From: Thalassotalea_H castellviae
GTDB lineage: Bacteria; Pseudomonadota; Gammaproteobacteria; Enterobacterales; Alteromonadaceae
Direction of reading: 5' to 3'
NCBI RefSeq assembly: GCF_031846185.1
Contig: NZ_JAVRIF010000007.1
Span: 62,001-126,000 of the forward strand
DNA length: 64,000 nt
A model generated the notes under the pieces. The model had not been told where the DNA came from. It searched no databases and saw only the letters and a list, made by a program, of their open reading frames with translations. The position numbers and the translations under genes are program-made. Below are positions 17,701 to 27,354 of this stretch, in pieces; position 1 is the first letter of the stretch, and every line of letters starts with the position of its first letter.

Positions 17701-20700
17701 TTAATTACAGACTTGCTGCCAATCTGCTGTGGTCCCTGGTTCAGTGTTTGTCCACCATTTCGCTTTGAAAATGGCATTATTGTGCGACATTAAGTCACCA
17801 CCAGTAGCGTGACTTGGATTACCAGCCCAATCGGTTTGTGGCCAATCTGGATAAATCGGAATATCGCTAATTGCAGTGCCTTCGCACTCTCCATTCGGAT
17901 CAACAGGATCGCTTGGATCAGCTGGATCATTTACTTCAGCAATAGGCAAAGTCGGATATTGAGCACTGAACGCATAAACTTGACCGTCTTTTTCAATTGA
18001 AAAATTTACCGGACCTGTGATTGGCATGTAGTACATGACTTGAGCATCTATGGTTTGATTTGGAGTAAATGATTTTGCTTCTCCTCCCCATTCATTAATA
18101 AAAGTGATTGAAAAACGATGAAATTCGTTATCAAAGCCACCAATGTTATTACCGGCTGCGTTTGAGGCATTCACTTCTACAGCCATACCAAGTTTCTCTT
18201 GTGCATCCCAGTTGGACTTAAATATTGCCGACGTTGCTACAGGTACATCAAAGCTAACTTTGGCTCCGCTTAAATCAAGTTCAGAACGGTTGGTAAAACT
18301 AAAGGTTGGGCTAATTGGGTAATTGTTATCACCGATTGGAAAGTCTTTTACGGTAAATTCAATATCGACGGCCTTACTTGGCACGACAAAGTTTGGATTG
18401 CCGGTATGGATGTCATATTGAACACCACTTTGTTGAAATTGATTATAAGCCAAGCGAGTTAACGACGAGCCCATAAAGTATTCATCTTGGTCAGCGTCAT
18501 AATCAAAATCACCCGCCAACTCCCAGAACATGATGCCACCTAGACCATTATTAATGACATATTCTACTTTTGTGGTCATAGACTCTTCATCTTCGATGGA
18601 AATAAACACTTTCTTCTGTTCATTCCATAACCAAGGTGCAACGGCTATTTCGTCATAAAATCGTTGGTAAGTTCCAACTAGCTGATCTTGTGGATCATTT
18701 TGAGGATCAAGTCCATAAATATTAAGGTAACTAGGTATTACGCCATTTTGGAGGTTTTTTACATGCCATAATGGATTACTTCCTGCCGGGATTTCACGGT
18801 CATTTTCAACATCGTGCCATAAATTATCGATTCCAATCGCACCATTTCCACATTGGTTTTTATCACCACTACCGGTACCTTTTGGACATTCGTTTTGATC
18901 TGGTAACGGCGCTTGTCCCCATAAACCATTCTCTCCGCCGGATACATCTTTAAAACCTCGTGTATAATAAGGAATACCGATATTAATACGACCCGCACTC
19001 AGTGCCCCTCTAAAGTATCGCACCGCCCAGTCGGTATTTAGATAACCTATACCTTCAAATTCTGCGGTTTCATATACCCCCCAGGTTGCTAATTCAGAGT
19101 CTTTACCCGTGCCAAATAATGAAGCATTATGACCGACATGTGCATTCCAAGCACCGTGTAGATCATAAGACATGATATTTACGTAATCTAAATATTGTGC
19201 CGCTTGGAATGTTTCCATGCCACGTAATAAATAACCCGAAGAAGGGGAGGCGATAGTGAGTAAATAATGTTTCCCTGCAGATTGACCTGCAATATCTAAG
19301 GTTTCTCGAAGGGTTTTCATTAATACTTGGTATGAAGCATTTAATCCGGTACGTCTTGCATTTGAAATATCAAAATCATCCGGATGACCAGCATCATTCA
19401 TAGATGATGGGTATTCGTAGTCAATGTCGACACCATCAAAACCATAGGTTTCAATAAAGTTTACGACACTGTCACTAAAATCTTGAATGCCTTGATAGTT
19501 TACACTGCCATCAGCATTGGTGGTCATGGTATAAAAACCGCCGCTGGCGACACGTCCGTTTTCTCCAAAGTAGCCGCCAGTTTCAGCCCAACCGCCAACT
19601 GAGACTAAAGTTTTAACATCTGGGTATTGTTTTTTGTATTTGTTTAGAAGATTAAAATGGCCTTTGTAAGAAAACTCAGGATCCATTTCTGCACCCACAA
19701 CACCGGGCCATTCCATATTAGTCGCGGGATTATTTTCAGCCAGCGGATCGCCAATTGATACCTTGTTATTATCATCTACATGAGCAAAAGCATAATTAAT
19801 ATGTGTGATTTTATCCCAAGGAATATCATTAACTAAATAACTTGGTTGACCGTTAGCGCCATTACGCCAACTGGTGAAATACCCAATAATGCGACGAGGA
19901 TGATCTGCCCCCATGATCTCCCGGCCATTAACGTCATAGACAGTACAATACGGAGTATTAACATTTGGTGTTTGATATAAGCCTGCAGGGCGGCATTCGT
20001 CTGGATCTTCGCTAGTGCTGGTTGCTGTAACCGTCACCGAATAGTTAACCGAATGACTTGCTCCCTCGTTATCGGTTGCCTGTAAAGTAAATGAATATGT
20101 CCCCACAGCTGTAGCTTGCCAGCTATAAGTGGCTTGAGCGGCGTTTACCGTAATAAGAGAATGTTGCGCTTGTACAAATTTTAGTTCGTTAATAGTACCG
20201 TCTTCATCTGTAGCTGTTAATGTGAATTGAATTGAATCCCCCGGCTGCAAAGGATCTGAATGTGCAGCGGTGATATTAGCTACTGGAGATTGATTACTAG
20301 GAGTGGTTGATGATGAAATGACCACGTTGGACGAAACACTTGATGATTCCACTCCTTGATTATCGGTCGCTATGGCGGAAATAACATGATCGCCAACCAT
20401 TGCTTGCCACTGTGTTTCATAAGGTTCGCTAGTGTCTGTTATCAATAGTTGACCATCAATATAAAATGCAACCTGTGCGACTGATTGATCATCGGTTGCA
20501 TTTGCAGAGATGACAACGCTGTCATTTTCGGTCGCAGTAAATCCAGAATTCGGAATTAAATGAGTAACTTGGGGCGCTTGATTGCTGACAGCGCTGTCAC
20601 AGTCGCCCAAAAGAGACCAATCTTGCCATTGACCAGAATTCTCCACAGGGTTAGTTTGTGTCCACCAATTGGCTTCATATAGAGCATTATCGGCAACGAC

Positions 20701-20841
20701 TTGGCTGCCACCGTTATGCGTTTGACCTGTCTGCCATGTCGCTATGCCGGTACAGTCAGCAGCCAGTAATGTAGGTGAAACTAATAGAAAGAATAACGTG
20801 CTGATAGCAGTCATTTGAGGTTTTATTTGACTTGTTTTCAC
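17701..20841 (-). CDS. Secreted multidomain GH18 chitinase
   Basis: A 1046-residue secreted enzyme. I start at a GTG (20841) because AGGGGG lies 6-7 bases upstream and the product begins with a good signal peptide (MKTSQIKPQMTAISTLFFLL... cut near LLAAD). Then follow a CBM5/12 chitin-binding module (YEANWWTQTNP), two Ig/PKD-like modules, a GH18 barrel (YFTSWRNG ... DGVDIDYEYPSS around residue 470, MSYDLHGAWNA, MFWELAGD) with a large insertion, a chitobiase-like or Ig-like C-terminal region, and a last CBM5/12 (FKAKWWTNTEPG). It is the first gene of the pair, so the chitinases likely share the promoter region at 20842-21250. Confidence 0.92.
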   Translation of the reverse strand: MKTSQIKPQMTAISTLFFLLVSPTLLAADCTGIATWQTGQTHNGGSQVVADNALYEANWWTQTNPVENSGQWQDWSLLGDCDSAVSNQAPQVTHLIPNSGFTATENDSVVISANATDDQSVAQVAFYIDGQLLITDTSEPYETQWQAMVGDHVISAIATDNQGVESSSVSSNVVISSSTTPSNQSPVANITAAHSDPLQPGDSIQFTLTATDEDGTINELKFVQAQHSLITVNAAQATYSWQATAVGTYSFTLQATDNEGASHSVNYSVTVTATSTSEDPDECRPAGLYQTPNVNTPYCTVYDVNGREIMGADHPRRIIGYFTSWRNGANGQPSYLVNDIPWDKITHINYAFAHVDDNNKVSIGDPLAENNPATNMEWPGVVGAEMDPEFSYKGHFNLLNKYKKQYPDVKTLVSVGGWAETGGYFGENGRVASGGFYTMTTNADGSVNYQGIQDFSDSVVNFIETYGFDGVDIDYEYPSSMNDAGHPDDFDISNARRTGLNASYQVLMKTLRETLDIAGQSAGKHYLLTIASPSSGYLLRGMETFQAAQYLDYVNIMSYDLHGAWNAHVGHNASLFGTGKDSELATWGVYETAEFEGIGYLNTDWAVRYFRGALSAGRINIGIPYYTRGFKDVSGGENGLWGQAPLPDQNECPKGTGSGDKNQCGNGAIGIDNLWHDVENDREIPAGSNPLWHVKNLQNGVIPSYLNIYGLDPQNDPQDQLVGTYQRFYDEIAVAPWLWNEQKKVFISIEDEESMTTKVEYVINNGLGGIMFWELAGDFDYDADQDEYFMGSSLTRLAYNQFQQSGVQYDIHTGNPNFVVPSKAVDIEFTVKDFPIGDNNYPISPTFSFTNRSELDLSGAKVSFDVPVATSAIFKSNWDAQEKLGMAVEVNASNAAGNNIGGFDNEFHRFSITFINEWGGEAKSFTPNQTIDAQVMYYMPITGPVNFSIEKDGQVYAFSAQYPTLPIAEVNDPADPSDPVDPNGECEGTAISDIPIYPDWPQTDWAGNPSHATGGDLMSHNNAIFKAKWWTNTEPGTTADWQQVCN

Positions 20842-21253
20842 TTGAACCCCCTTCGTGGGTTGTGTTGTTATTTTTAGTTGTTCAAAAATTAAACTAGCAT
20901 ACAAATTCCCAAGATTTCAATGATGTTTTTTTCATCAAAACTTAAAATGTAACAATTTTGTAATAATGTAAGCCTTTACATTTTTTATTTAATTAAATAG
21001 GAATACCGTGCAAAGTAGAACTGCATTATTCAATGTAAATAGCTGCCAGCTTGGAAAATACAAGCAATGAAATTGCTGTCACTTGTCGATAAAAGTTGGG
21101 TAAAAAAAGGGTATGAAAAAAAACGTATATTCTTTTTGGTTATATGTTATAACTGTTTTTGTGTTGTTGGTTGATGCTTTATAAGGGAGAGACTAAGTTT
21201 AAAAATTTTAACAAAGGCTATGAAAAACTGATTTAAGGGGCTTATAAATAGAG
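20842..21253. other. Upstream region of the chitinase operon
   Basis: About 410 bp with no gene. It lies upstream of the chitinase pair and beyond the fur terminator, so promoters and operators of the chitinase operon should be here. The only distinct element I can name is the palindrome at 20965-20982. Confidence 0.55.
20965..20982. promoter_or_regulatory. Candidate operator palindrome upstream of the chitinase genes
   Basis: AATGTAAGCCTTTACATT: 7-bp perfect arms (AATGTAA/TTACATT) around GCCT. It lies 124 bp upstream of the chosen chitinase start. The form (18 bp, central near-symmetry TAAGC/CTTTA) resembles sites of LacI-family repressors, but the regulator is not identified here. Confidence 0.4.
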
Positions 21254-21280
21254 AAAAAAAGCACTCTAAAGAGTGCTTTT
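21254..21280 (-). terminator. Terminator of fur
   Basis: AAAAGCACTC and GAGTGCTTTT pair over 10 bp around a 4-base loop; on the minus strand a run of seven T follows. It starts 17 bp after the fur stop. Confidence 0.85.
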
Positions 21281-21296
21281 ATCAAGTGAACAAAGG

Positions 21297-21740
21297 TTAG
21301 TTGTTCGCTTGTCGATAAGCTTCACAAGCTTGTTCGTCTTCACACTCACCGTATAAATATAAACTATGATTGGTGAGTTTTATTTTATGGTGTTTTGCAA
21401 TATCAATTTGACGTTGTTCAATAACGTCATCTTCAAATTCAACCACTTTACCGCATTTTAAACACACTAAATGGTCATGATGTTTTTTATGACTTAATTC
21501 GAATACTGATTTCCCACCTTCAAAGTGGTGACGCGAAACTATACCTGCATCATCAAATTGGTTAAGAACGCGATACACAGTCGCTAAACCAATTTCTTCG
21601 TTATGATCGAGTAAAATTTTGTAAACATCTTCAGCACTAATATGCTGGTTTTGAGGATCTTGCAAAATGGCTAAAATTTTTATTCTCGGCAGTGTAATTT
21701 TTAATCCTGCTCTTTTTAGCTCTTCATTTTGATCTGGCAT
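21297..21740 (-). CDS. fur: Ferric uptake regulator Fur
   Basis: Fur is the iron-responsive repressor that binds DNA as a metal-loaded dimer. The 147-residue product has the winged-helix part (GLKITLPRIKIL ... EEIGLATVYRVLNQFDDAGIV), the HHDHLVCLKCGKVVEF metal-binding segment and NHSLYLYGECED. Its C-terminal tail is short and lacks the His-rich end of the E. coli protein. The ATG at 21740 gives the family's usual N-terminus (MPDQNEELKRAGLK); ATG 21749 and TTG 21755 are alternatives. It lies downstream of fldA with its own intergenic region, the E. coli order fldA-fur. I saw no clear Fur box upstream. Confidence 0.95.
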   Translation of the reverse strand: MPDQNEELKRAGLKITLPRIKILAILQDPQNQHISAEDVYKILLDHNEEIGLATVYRVLNQFDDAGIVSRHHFEGGKSVFELSHKKHHDHLVCLKCGKVVEFEDDVIEQRQIDIAKHHKIKLTNHSLYLYGECEDEQACEAYRQANN

Positions 21741-21913
21741 GCAGTTCATTCTCAACTTTATAAATATGGATAAAATTATAGGAGGTATTGAAGTGGGTTA
21801 AAAGACTTAATTGTGAAAATTGATGTTTTTTACCAATTATTATTGATTGTTAACTGCGAAAATTCATTCTAAATATCCTTAAAATTCATAAGGATTAACG
21901 AACTTTGAATGAG

Positions 21914-21941
21914 AAAAAGCCCACGTTTACGCGGGCTTTTT
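21914..21941 (-). terminator. Terminator after fldA
   Basis: AAAAAGCCC and GGGCTTTTT form a 9-bp stem, continued inside by C-G and G-C pairs; an A/T-rich flank on both sides allows function in either direction. It separates fldA from fur. Confidence 0.75.
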
Positions 21942-21967
21942 CTATGCATCGAAACACTTGATGAGGA

Positions 21968-22495
21968 TTAATCAGCTAATTCTGCTAAACACATTTCATC
22001 ATGAATTTGATTTACCCATTTATCAACGCGTTGCTCGGTTAATTCGGGTTGTCTGTCTTCATCCACACACAGACCAATGAAAGTATTTTCATCAATTAAG
22101 GCTTTTGATGCTTCAAATTCATAACCTTCATTAGGCCAACTACCCACCATAATAGCGCCTTTTGATTCACAAATATCACGTAATGGCTCCATCGCATCAC
22201 AAAAATATTCGGCATAATCTTCTTGATCACCTAAACCAAAAATAGCGACTAATTTATCAGTAAAATCAATTTCTTCAAGCTCAGGTAAAAAATCATCCCA
22301 ATCACATTGGTTTTCACCATAATACCAAGTTGGGATACCTAAAATTATCAGATCAAATTCAGCGATCTCTTCTTTTGTACTTTTAGCGATATCTTTTACA
22401 TCAACTAATTTCTTGCCCAATTTCTTTTGGATCATTTTACTTACAGCTTCGGTGTTGCCAGTATCACTACCGAAAAATAAACCTACAATTGCCAT
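21968..22495 (-). CDS. fldA: Flavodoxin FldA
   Basis: A 175-residue long-chain flavodoxin, an FMN electron carrier for enzymes such as radical SAM proteins and MetH. Seen: the FMN phosphate loop GSDTGNTEAVSKMI, the isoalloxazine-binding PTWYYGENQCDWDD and GLGDQEDYAEYFCDA. Starts 23 bp after the ybfE-like gene; order ybfE-fldA-fur as in E. coli. The locus holds a radical SAM enzyme elsewhere (54 kb), for which a flavodoxin could be the electron donor; that link is inference. Confidence 0.95.
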   Translation of the reverse strand: MAIVGLFFGSDTGNTEAVSKMIQKKLGKKLVDVKDIAKSTKEEIAEFDLIILGIPTWYYGENQCDWDDFLPELEEIDFTDKLVAIFGLGDQEDYAEYFCDAMEPLRDICESKGAIMVGSWPNEGYEFEASKALIDENTFIGLCVDEDRQPELTEQRVDKWVNQIHDEMCLAELAD

Positions 22496-22518
22496 TGAGT
22501 TATAACCTTTTTAAATCT

Positions 22519-22800
22519 TTAATTTTCATCTAACGCTAGTGCTTTTACTAGCAGTGATTCAATTAACTCACTACGGTTACTGCCCGTATTTTTCGCTAAT
22601 TGATCCAATTGGTTTATCAAGTTTTCATGAATTTTAAATTCAACGCGTTTCAAACCATTCGTTTTATCGCGTTTTACTTGATTTCTTTTATTAATTCTTA
22701 CCTGAACACTCCGAGAGTGCGGGTTTGTTTTAGGACGCCCAGGCCTTTTATCGTCACTAAATAAATCGATTGTTGTTAAATCTGTTGCTTCTTTTGCCAT
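22519..22800 (-). CDS. ybfE: YbfE-family small DNA-binding-like protein
   Basis: A 93-residue protein of the YbfE (LexA-regulated, CopB-like) family: a basic middle part (KRPGRPKTNPHSRSVQVRIN) followed by a ribbon-helix-helix-like stretch (RVEFKIHENLINQLDQLAKNTGSNRSELIESLLVKAL). The start at 22800 is chosen because AGGTT lies 5-9 bases upstream and the N-terminus MAKEATDLTTIDLF fits the family. Function is not established; position directly before fldA is conserved. Confidence 0.82.
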   Translation of the reverse strand: MAKEATDLTTIDLFSDDKRPGRPKTNPHSRSVQVRINKRNQVKRDKTNGLKRVEFKIHENLINQLDQLAKNTGSNRSELIESLLVKALALDEN

Positions 22801-22802
22801 TG

Positions 22803-23024
22803 TTAACCTACGCCTTGGCTTTCCCAGATAAACTGAATAATACCTTTTGCAATAAATCCTGCACAACCTAGGAATAATACAAAATAAACCGTATAACGGC
22901 CCATTTTAGGTACATCATTTTTTTTCATAATATCGTGAATTGATAACCCTATGAAAATAAAGATAAAAGCAAAAAATAAGTTTAGTCCAATCGTTTCAAT
23001 TAGTACAAAGTGTTCTGCAAGCAT
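22803..23024 (-). CDS. DUF2788 family small membrane protein
   Basis: A 73-residue protein with two hydrophobic segments (LNLFFAFIFIFIGLSIHDIM and YTVYFVLFLGCAGFIAKGII) linked by a short basic loop. The family DUF2788 has no known function and often sits between ybfF and ybfE/fldA in marine gammaproteobacteria. The start at 23024 is supported by AGGGTGG a few bases upstream. Its stop nearly touches the start of the ybfE-like gene, so both are probably co-transcribed. Confidence 0.75.
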   Translation of the reverse strand: MLAEHFVLIETIGLNLFFAFIFIFIGLSIHDIMKKNDVPKMGRYTVYFVLFLGCAGFIAKGIIQFIWESQGVG

Positions 23025-23181
23025 ATTCCACCCTAAAAATTTCACGCAGGACTATAGCATAATGCGATGACTAAACACATTATTTTTACCTGTGTTTATA
23101 CTGGATCTGCAGCAGAAATAGTTAATTTAGATCATGAAAAGTTAAAATAGCTATATTTTCATAAAAATGGATGATTGTTTG

Positions 23182-23952
23182 TCAAGCTTCCTGTGATAGA
23201 AAGCTTTTAACCGAGTTATTAAAAGCCGCCGTTTTTTCAGCATGAAGCCAATGTCCCGTACCTTGAATAATTTTCGCTTTACTGTGAGGGAATAACTGAC
23301 GGATGATGGGCCGATGTTGTTCGGTGATATAATCAGAATCGCCACCTTTAATAAATAAGGTAGGCTTTTGAAAAACATGACTCCCTTGATAGCCTTTAAT
23401 AATTTGCGGATAACATTGAGCAATGAACGACAGGTTACATTTAAATGCCAACTTATCTGCCACTTTATGTAAATTCCTCAACAAAAACTGTCTTACGCCT
23501 TTATCATCAACGTATTGAGCAAGCTGTTCATCCGCTTGTTTTCTATTGGTTATTTTACTTAAATCAATCGATTGAAGACCCGTAATAATATGATCATGGT
23601 GCTGTGGATATTGAACTGGCGAAATATCAGCAACAATCAGTTTATTCACTCGTTCAGGAAAATCTAACGCTACTTGCATCGCTATTTTTCCACCCATTGA
23701 GTGACCTAATAAATGCGTTGATTCAATATTTAAATGATCTAAAGTATCGATAATGTCCAGTGCTAAAGTAGGGTATTCCATATTATTTTCATGAAATGAT
23801 AAACCATGATTTCGCACATCAAGGTTAGTGACACAGAAATCTTGATTTAGCGTTTTCGCCACCATGTTAAGGTTTTCTAAACTGCCAAAAAGCCCATGTA
23901 TCAAAACGAGGTTTTCACCTTCTCCTGATTGTTGATAATTAAGTAATGCCAT
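23182..23952 (-). CDS. ybfF: Alpha/beta-hydrolase YbfF (esterase)
   Basis: A 256-residue cytoplasmic alpha/beta hydrolase. Seen: the oxyanion segment HGLFGSLENL, the nucleophile elbow GHSMGGK, and a C-terminal GTGHWLHAEK holding the catalytic His. YbfF proteins hydrolyse acyl esters/thioesters in vitro; the natural substrate is not settled. Divergent from seqA with about 145 bp between them, as in E. coli. Confidence 0.88.
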   Translation of the reverse strand: MALLNYQQSGEGENLVLIHGLFGSLENLNMVAKTLNQDFCVTNLDVRNHGLSFHENNMEYPTLALDIIDTLDHLNIESTHLLGHSMGGKIAMQVALDFPERVNKLIVADISPVQYPQHHDHIITGLQSIDLSKITNRKQADEQLAQYVDDKGVRQFLLRNLHKVADKLAFKCNLSFIAQCYPQIIKGYQGSHVFQKPTLFIKGGDSDYITEQHRPIIRQLFPHSKAKIIQGTGHWLHAEKTAAFNNSVKSFLSQEA

Positions 23953-24097
23953 TGAAATATTTTACCGTTTTTTAAAATTAAGCGATTGAATGGATGAAAA
24001 TAATTTGGAATATTGTATTTTGCCTATAGAGACTTAGCAGCAAGCTCAGTATAATCATCTTGTATTAATTATTCTATTAACGTCCCTTAGGTTTTCA

Positions 24098-24667
24098 ATG
24101 AAACATATAGAAATAGATGAAGAACTTTATCAATATTTAGCTTCCAAGACACAATATATCGGGGAAAGCGCTTCTTCAATTCTTCGTCGTTTATTATCTT
24201 TACCTGCTGATTTATCTGAGCAAAAAACAGCAACACCCAAAAAAATTGAATCGGTTCTTGTGCAATCATCGTCGTCTGACAATACTCCGTTGATTCATCA
24301 AAAAACGGTTGCTACTTTACCGCGTACTGCAGAGAGCGTCTTTAATTATATTAATAAAGAAGAGTTAGCCACTCAACGAGGCGTTGTCGGTCGCTTTCTA
24401 CTTATTCTTTCAGCATTACATCGTGTTCATGGTGAGCAGTTTTCTGCTGTGATCGAAATACGTGGTCGCGACAGATTATATTTTGCGCGTAGTGAACAAG
24501 AATTAGCTGAAAGTGGCAGCAGTACTAAACCGCGTCAAATCCCTGATAGTTCATTTTGGGTCATGACCAATTCAAATACGACTCGAAAAAAAATGATGAT
24601 CACTGAAGTCGCAAAAGCGCTGGGTTATCAAGCAGTTGAAATTGAAAAAATACGAGATTTATTGTAA
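24098..24667 (+). CDS. seqA: Replication initiation negative regulator SeqA
   Basis: SeqA binds hemimethylated GATC sites after replication and sequesters oriC. The 189-residue product has the N-terminal oligomerisation segment (MKHIEIDEELYQYLASKTQYIGESASSILRRLL), a linker, and the C-terminal DNA-binding domain (VGRFLLILSALHRVHGEQFS ... SNTTRKKMMITEVAKALGY). Its presence implies Dam methylation in this organism. Followed at 35 bp by pgm, the conserved seqA-pgm pair. Confidence 0.95.
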   Translation: MKHIEIDEELYQYLASKTQYIGESASSILRRLLSLPADLSEQKTATPKKIESVLVQSSSSDNTPLIHQKTVATLPRTAESVFNYINKEELATQRGVVGRFLLILSALHRVHGEQFSAVIEIRGRDRLYFARSEQELAESGSSTKPRQIPDSSFWVMTNSNTTRKKMMITEVAKALGYQAVEIEKIRDLL

Positions 24668-24702
24668 ACACTTTTTAAAATCACCAAATAAAAGGAACTA
24701 AT

Positions 24703-26349
24703 ATGTCAATTCATCCGCGTGCAGGGCAAACCTCTTTACCAGAAGATAGAGAGAATATTGCTCAAATAGTGACAGATTATTATATCAAGCAACCGGATGT
24801 TTCTATTGAGGCACAGCGTGTTAGTTTTGGTACGTCTGGACATCGTGGTAATGCGAAGAAAATTAGTTTTAATGAGCAGCATATTATTGCGATTTGCCAA
24901 GCGGTGGCAGAATACCGAACAGCACAAGGATATCAAGGCCCGTTATTTTTAGGGAAAGATACCCATGCGTTATCGGAGCCAGCTTTTGCAACCGCACTTT
25001 CTGTCCTGATCGCAAATAACGTTCCTGTGGTAATTCAATCTGATGAGGGTTTTACTCCAACGCCAGTGATTTCACGCTTAATCATTGTCCATAATAAAAA
25101 CCATGATGACCAAGCCGATGGTTTGATCATAACCCCATCACATAACCCTCCTTGTGATGGTGGCATAAAATATAACCCACCTCATGGTGGTCCTGCTGAA
25201 GGTGAAATTACTAAGCTCATTGAAAAGCGGGCTAACGATATTATTGCTAATGAGATGTCAGAAGCAAAACAATTCTCTAATCAACAAGTTCTTAATTCTA
25301 CGTTACTTACAAAACAAGATTTTATTGCTTTTTATGTTGATGAGTTGAGTCAAGTAATTGATATGGAGGCTATTGCTAAGGCCGGGGTTCATATTGGCGC
25401 TGATCCTTTAGGTGGCTCTGGTATTGATTATTGGTCGGTTATTGCCAACAAATACCAATTGAAATTAGACGTGGTTAATCCTGTTGTTGATGCGAGCTTT
25501 TCTTTTATGCCATTAGATAAAGATGGCAAAATTCGAATGGATTGTTCTTCTCCTTATGCTATGTCGGGGTTAATTTCATTAAAAGATAAATATGATGTGG
25601 CGGTTGCTAATGATCCAGATTTTGATCGCCACGGAATTGTGACGAAGTCGGGTGGTTTAATGAACCCTAATCATTATCTTGCCGTTTCAATTCATTATTT
25701 AATGACACATCGTCAATGGCCGAAAAGCTGTAAAATTGGTAAAACGTTAGTGTCAAGTTCGTTGATAGATCGAGTTGCTAAACTTATCGACAGACCACTT
25801 TCTGAGGTACCTGTTGGCTTTAAATGGTTTGTCGATGGGCTTCATAGTGCTGAATATGCCTTTGGTGGGGAAGAAAGTGCAGGCGCTTCCTTTATCGCAA
25901 AAGATGGCAGTTGTTGGACAACCGACAAAGACGGTTTTGTTATGGCATTATTAGCAGCGGAGATTTTAGCGGTAACGGGTAAAGACCCGTATCAATATTA
26001 TCTAGAATTAGCAAAAGAGCTTGGCGAGCCGTGTTATGGACGCATTGAAGCCGTGGCATCGCCAGCGCAGAAAAAGGTATTAACTTCATTGTCTGCTGAC
26101 AATATTACCAGCGATACTTTGGCGGGAGAAAAAATTCTTCAAGTCCTTTCTCATGCACCAGGAAATAACGCTGCGATTGGCGGTATCAAAGTAACCACTG
26201 AAAATGGCTGGTTTGCGGCACGTCCTTCGGGAACAGAAGATATTTATAAAATTTATGCAGAAAGCTTTATTAGTCAAGCGCATTTAAACGAAATATTTAC
26301 CGATGCTCAAAAATTAGTCAATAACGCTTTTTCACAAGCGGGTTTATAA
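24703..26349 (+). CDS. pgm: Alpha-D-glucose phosphoglucomutase
   Basis: Pgm interconverts glucose-1-phosphate and glucose-6-phosphate. The 548-residue product has the phosphoserine loop TPSHNPP (Ser146), the metal loop DPDFDRHG, the sugar-binding GGEESAGAS and the phosphate-binding ARPSGTEDIYKIY near the C-terminus. Length is normal. AAAGGA precedes the ATG. Second gene of seqA-pgm. Confidence 0.96.
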   Translation: MSIHPRAGQTSLPEDRENIAQIVTDYYIKQPDVSIEAQRVSFGTSGHRGNAKKISFNEQHIIAICQAVAEYRTAQGYQGPLFLGKDTHALSEPAFATALSVLIANNVPVVIQSDEGFTPTPVISRLIIVHNKNHDDQADGLIITPSHNPPCDGGIKYNPPHGGPAEGEITKLIEKRANDIIANEMSEAKQFSNQQVLNSTLLTKQDFIAFYVDELSQVIDMEAIAKAGVHIGADPLGGSGIDYWSVIANKYQLKLDVVNPVVDASFSFMPLDKDGKIRMDCSSPYAMSGLISLKDKYDVAVANDPDFDRHGIVTKSGGLMNPNHYLAVSIHYLMTHRQWPKSCKIGKTLVSSSLIDRVAKLIDRPLSEVPVGFKWFVDGLHSAEYAFGGEESAGASFIAKDGSCWTTDKDGFVMALLAAEILAVTGKDPYQYYLELAKELGEPCYGRIEAVASPAQKKVLTSLSADNITSDTLAGEKILQVLSHAPGNNAAIGGIKVTTENGWFAARPSGTEDIYKIYAESFISQAHLNEIFTDAQKLVNNAFSQAGL

Positions 26350-26437
26350 CGTAAATTCGATTAATGTGACAAAATAATGGCGAAATTATTTATTTGTGCA
26401 ATAGTTTGTGTAGAGCAACTATCATGAAGTTAAATGA

Positions 26438-27172
26438 ATGCCTCATAGAACATATATACATCGTCCAACCGTTAAAAAAGATTTATCGATTATTGCAGCG
26501 GTAAATCTTTTTTTGTTAATCCTCTATACTCAAGTGGACTTTTTAGCACACTTATATTTTTTCTCCCAAGAACATCAATCTTTGCCGGTAGGCACTTTGT
26601 TATTGCTTGCTTTAAGTGTCAGTGTAAGCTTTTTGATTTTCGCTTATCGCCGTATTAAAGAATTAGGTTTAGTCGCAAGTACGTTAGAAAAAATGTCGTT
26701 AGTTGACCCCTTATCTGGATTGCCTAACCGACGTGCTGGGCAAATTAGTTTAATTACGTGGTGTGAATTGGCGCAAAAAAAAGATCAATTGTTTACGGTT
26801 TATCAAGTAGATTTAGATAAATTTAAAAAAATTAATGACAGTTATGGACAAATTGTCGGTGATGCCGTGATCCAACATGTTGCTCAACGACTGAACAATG
26901 TTATCCCTTACTCTGCACAAATATTCCGTTGGCTTGATGATAATTTTTTAGTCGTAGTTCCCTCAAAAGATATCATTAGTCCCAATGAGTTCGCCTTGCA
27001 ATTACAAGAGTGTGTGAATGGTAAAATCATGCCTGCTACTTTATCGCTGACTTGTAGTATTGCATACGCTGTTTGGCAAAAAACAGATTCTGTAGACCAC
27101 TTATTACATAATATTGAAGATGCTTTGATCCAAGCTAAACATAAAGGTGCAGGCACTATTCAAGCGGTTTAA
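26438..27172 (+). CDS. Membrane GGDEF-domain protein with degenerate active site
   Basis: A 244-residue protein with two N-terminal hydrophobic helices (about 18-36 and 50-68) and a GGDEF domain from about residue 88 (DPLSGLPNRRAG, DLDKFKKINDSYG). The signature loop reads WLDDN where active diguanylate cyclases have GGDEF/GGEEF, so it probably does not make c-di-GMP and may bind ligand or partners. Single gene between pgm and the astE-like gene. Confidence 0.82.
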   Translation: MPHRTYIHRPTVKKDLSIIAAVNLFLLILYTQVDFLAHLYFFSQEHQSLPVGTLLLLALSVSVSFLIFAYRRIKELGLVASTLEKMSLVDPLSGLPNRRAGQISLITWCELAQKKDQLFTVYQVDLDKFKKINDSYGQIVGDAVIQHVAQRLNNVIPYSAQIFRWLDDNFLVVVPSKDIISPNEFALQLQECVNGKIMPATLSLTCSIAYAVWQKTDSVDHLLHNIEDALIQAKHKGAGTIQAV

Positions 27173-27354
27173 ATTATATTTTGTTCGGGTTCTTGTGATT
27201 ACTGCAAGTGATACTAAATGGAAGTGTCGATGAAATGTTTTATCAAGTTGACAAAAACTAAGTTTTTTTCCATCACTATTTTTCGTTAAATAACACATTC
27301 ATTGATAAATTTACGTACAATATAACCACGTATTTAGCATTTTAAGAAATATTT

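Noticed and set aside
14990..20841. Horizontal transfer of the chitinase pair
   Set aside because: No mobile-element genes, flanking repeats or clear base-composition change could be seen; chitinases are common core-like genes in this group.
21741..21900. Fur box upstream of fur
   Set aside because: The region is AT-rich with partial ATTATT-type runs, but no convincing 19-bp inverted repeat.
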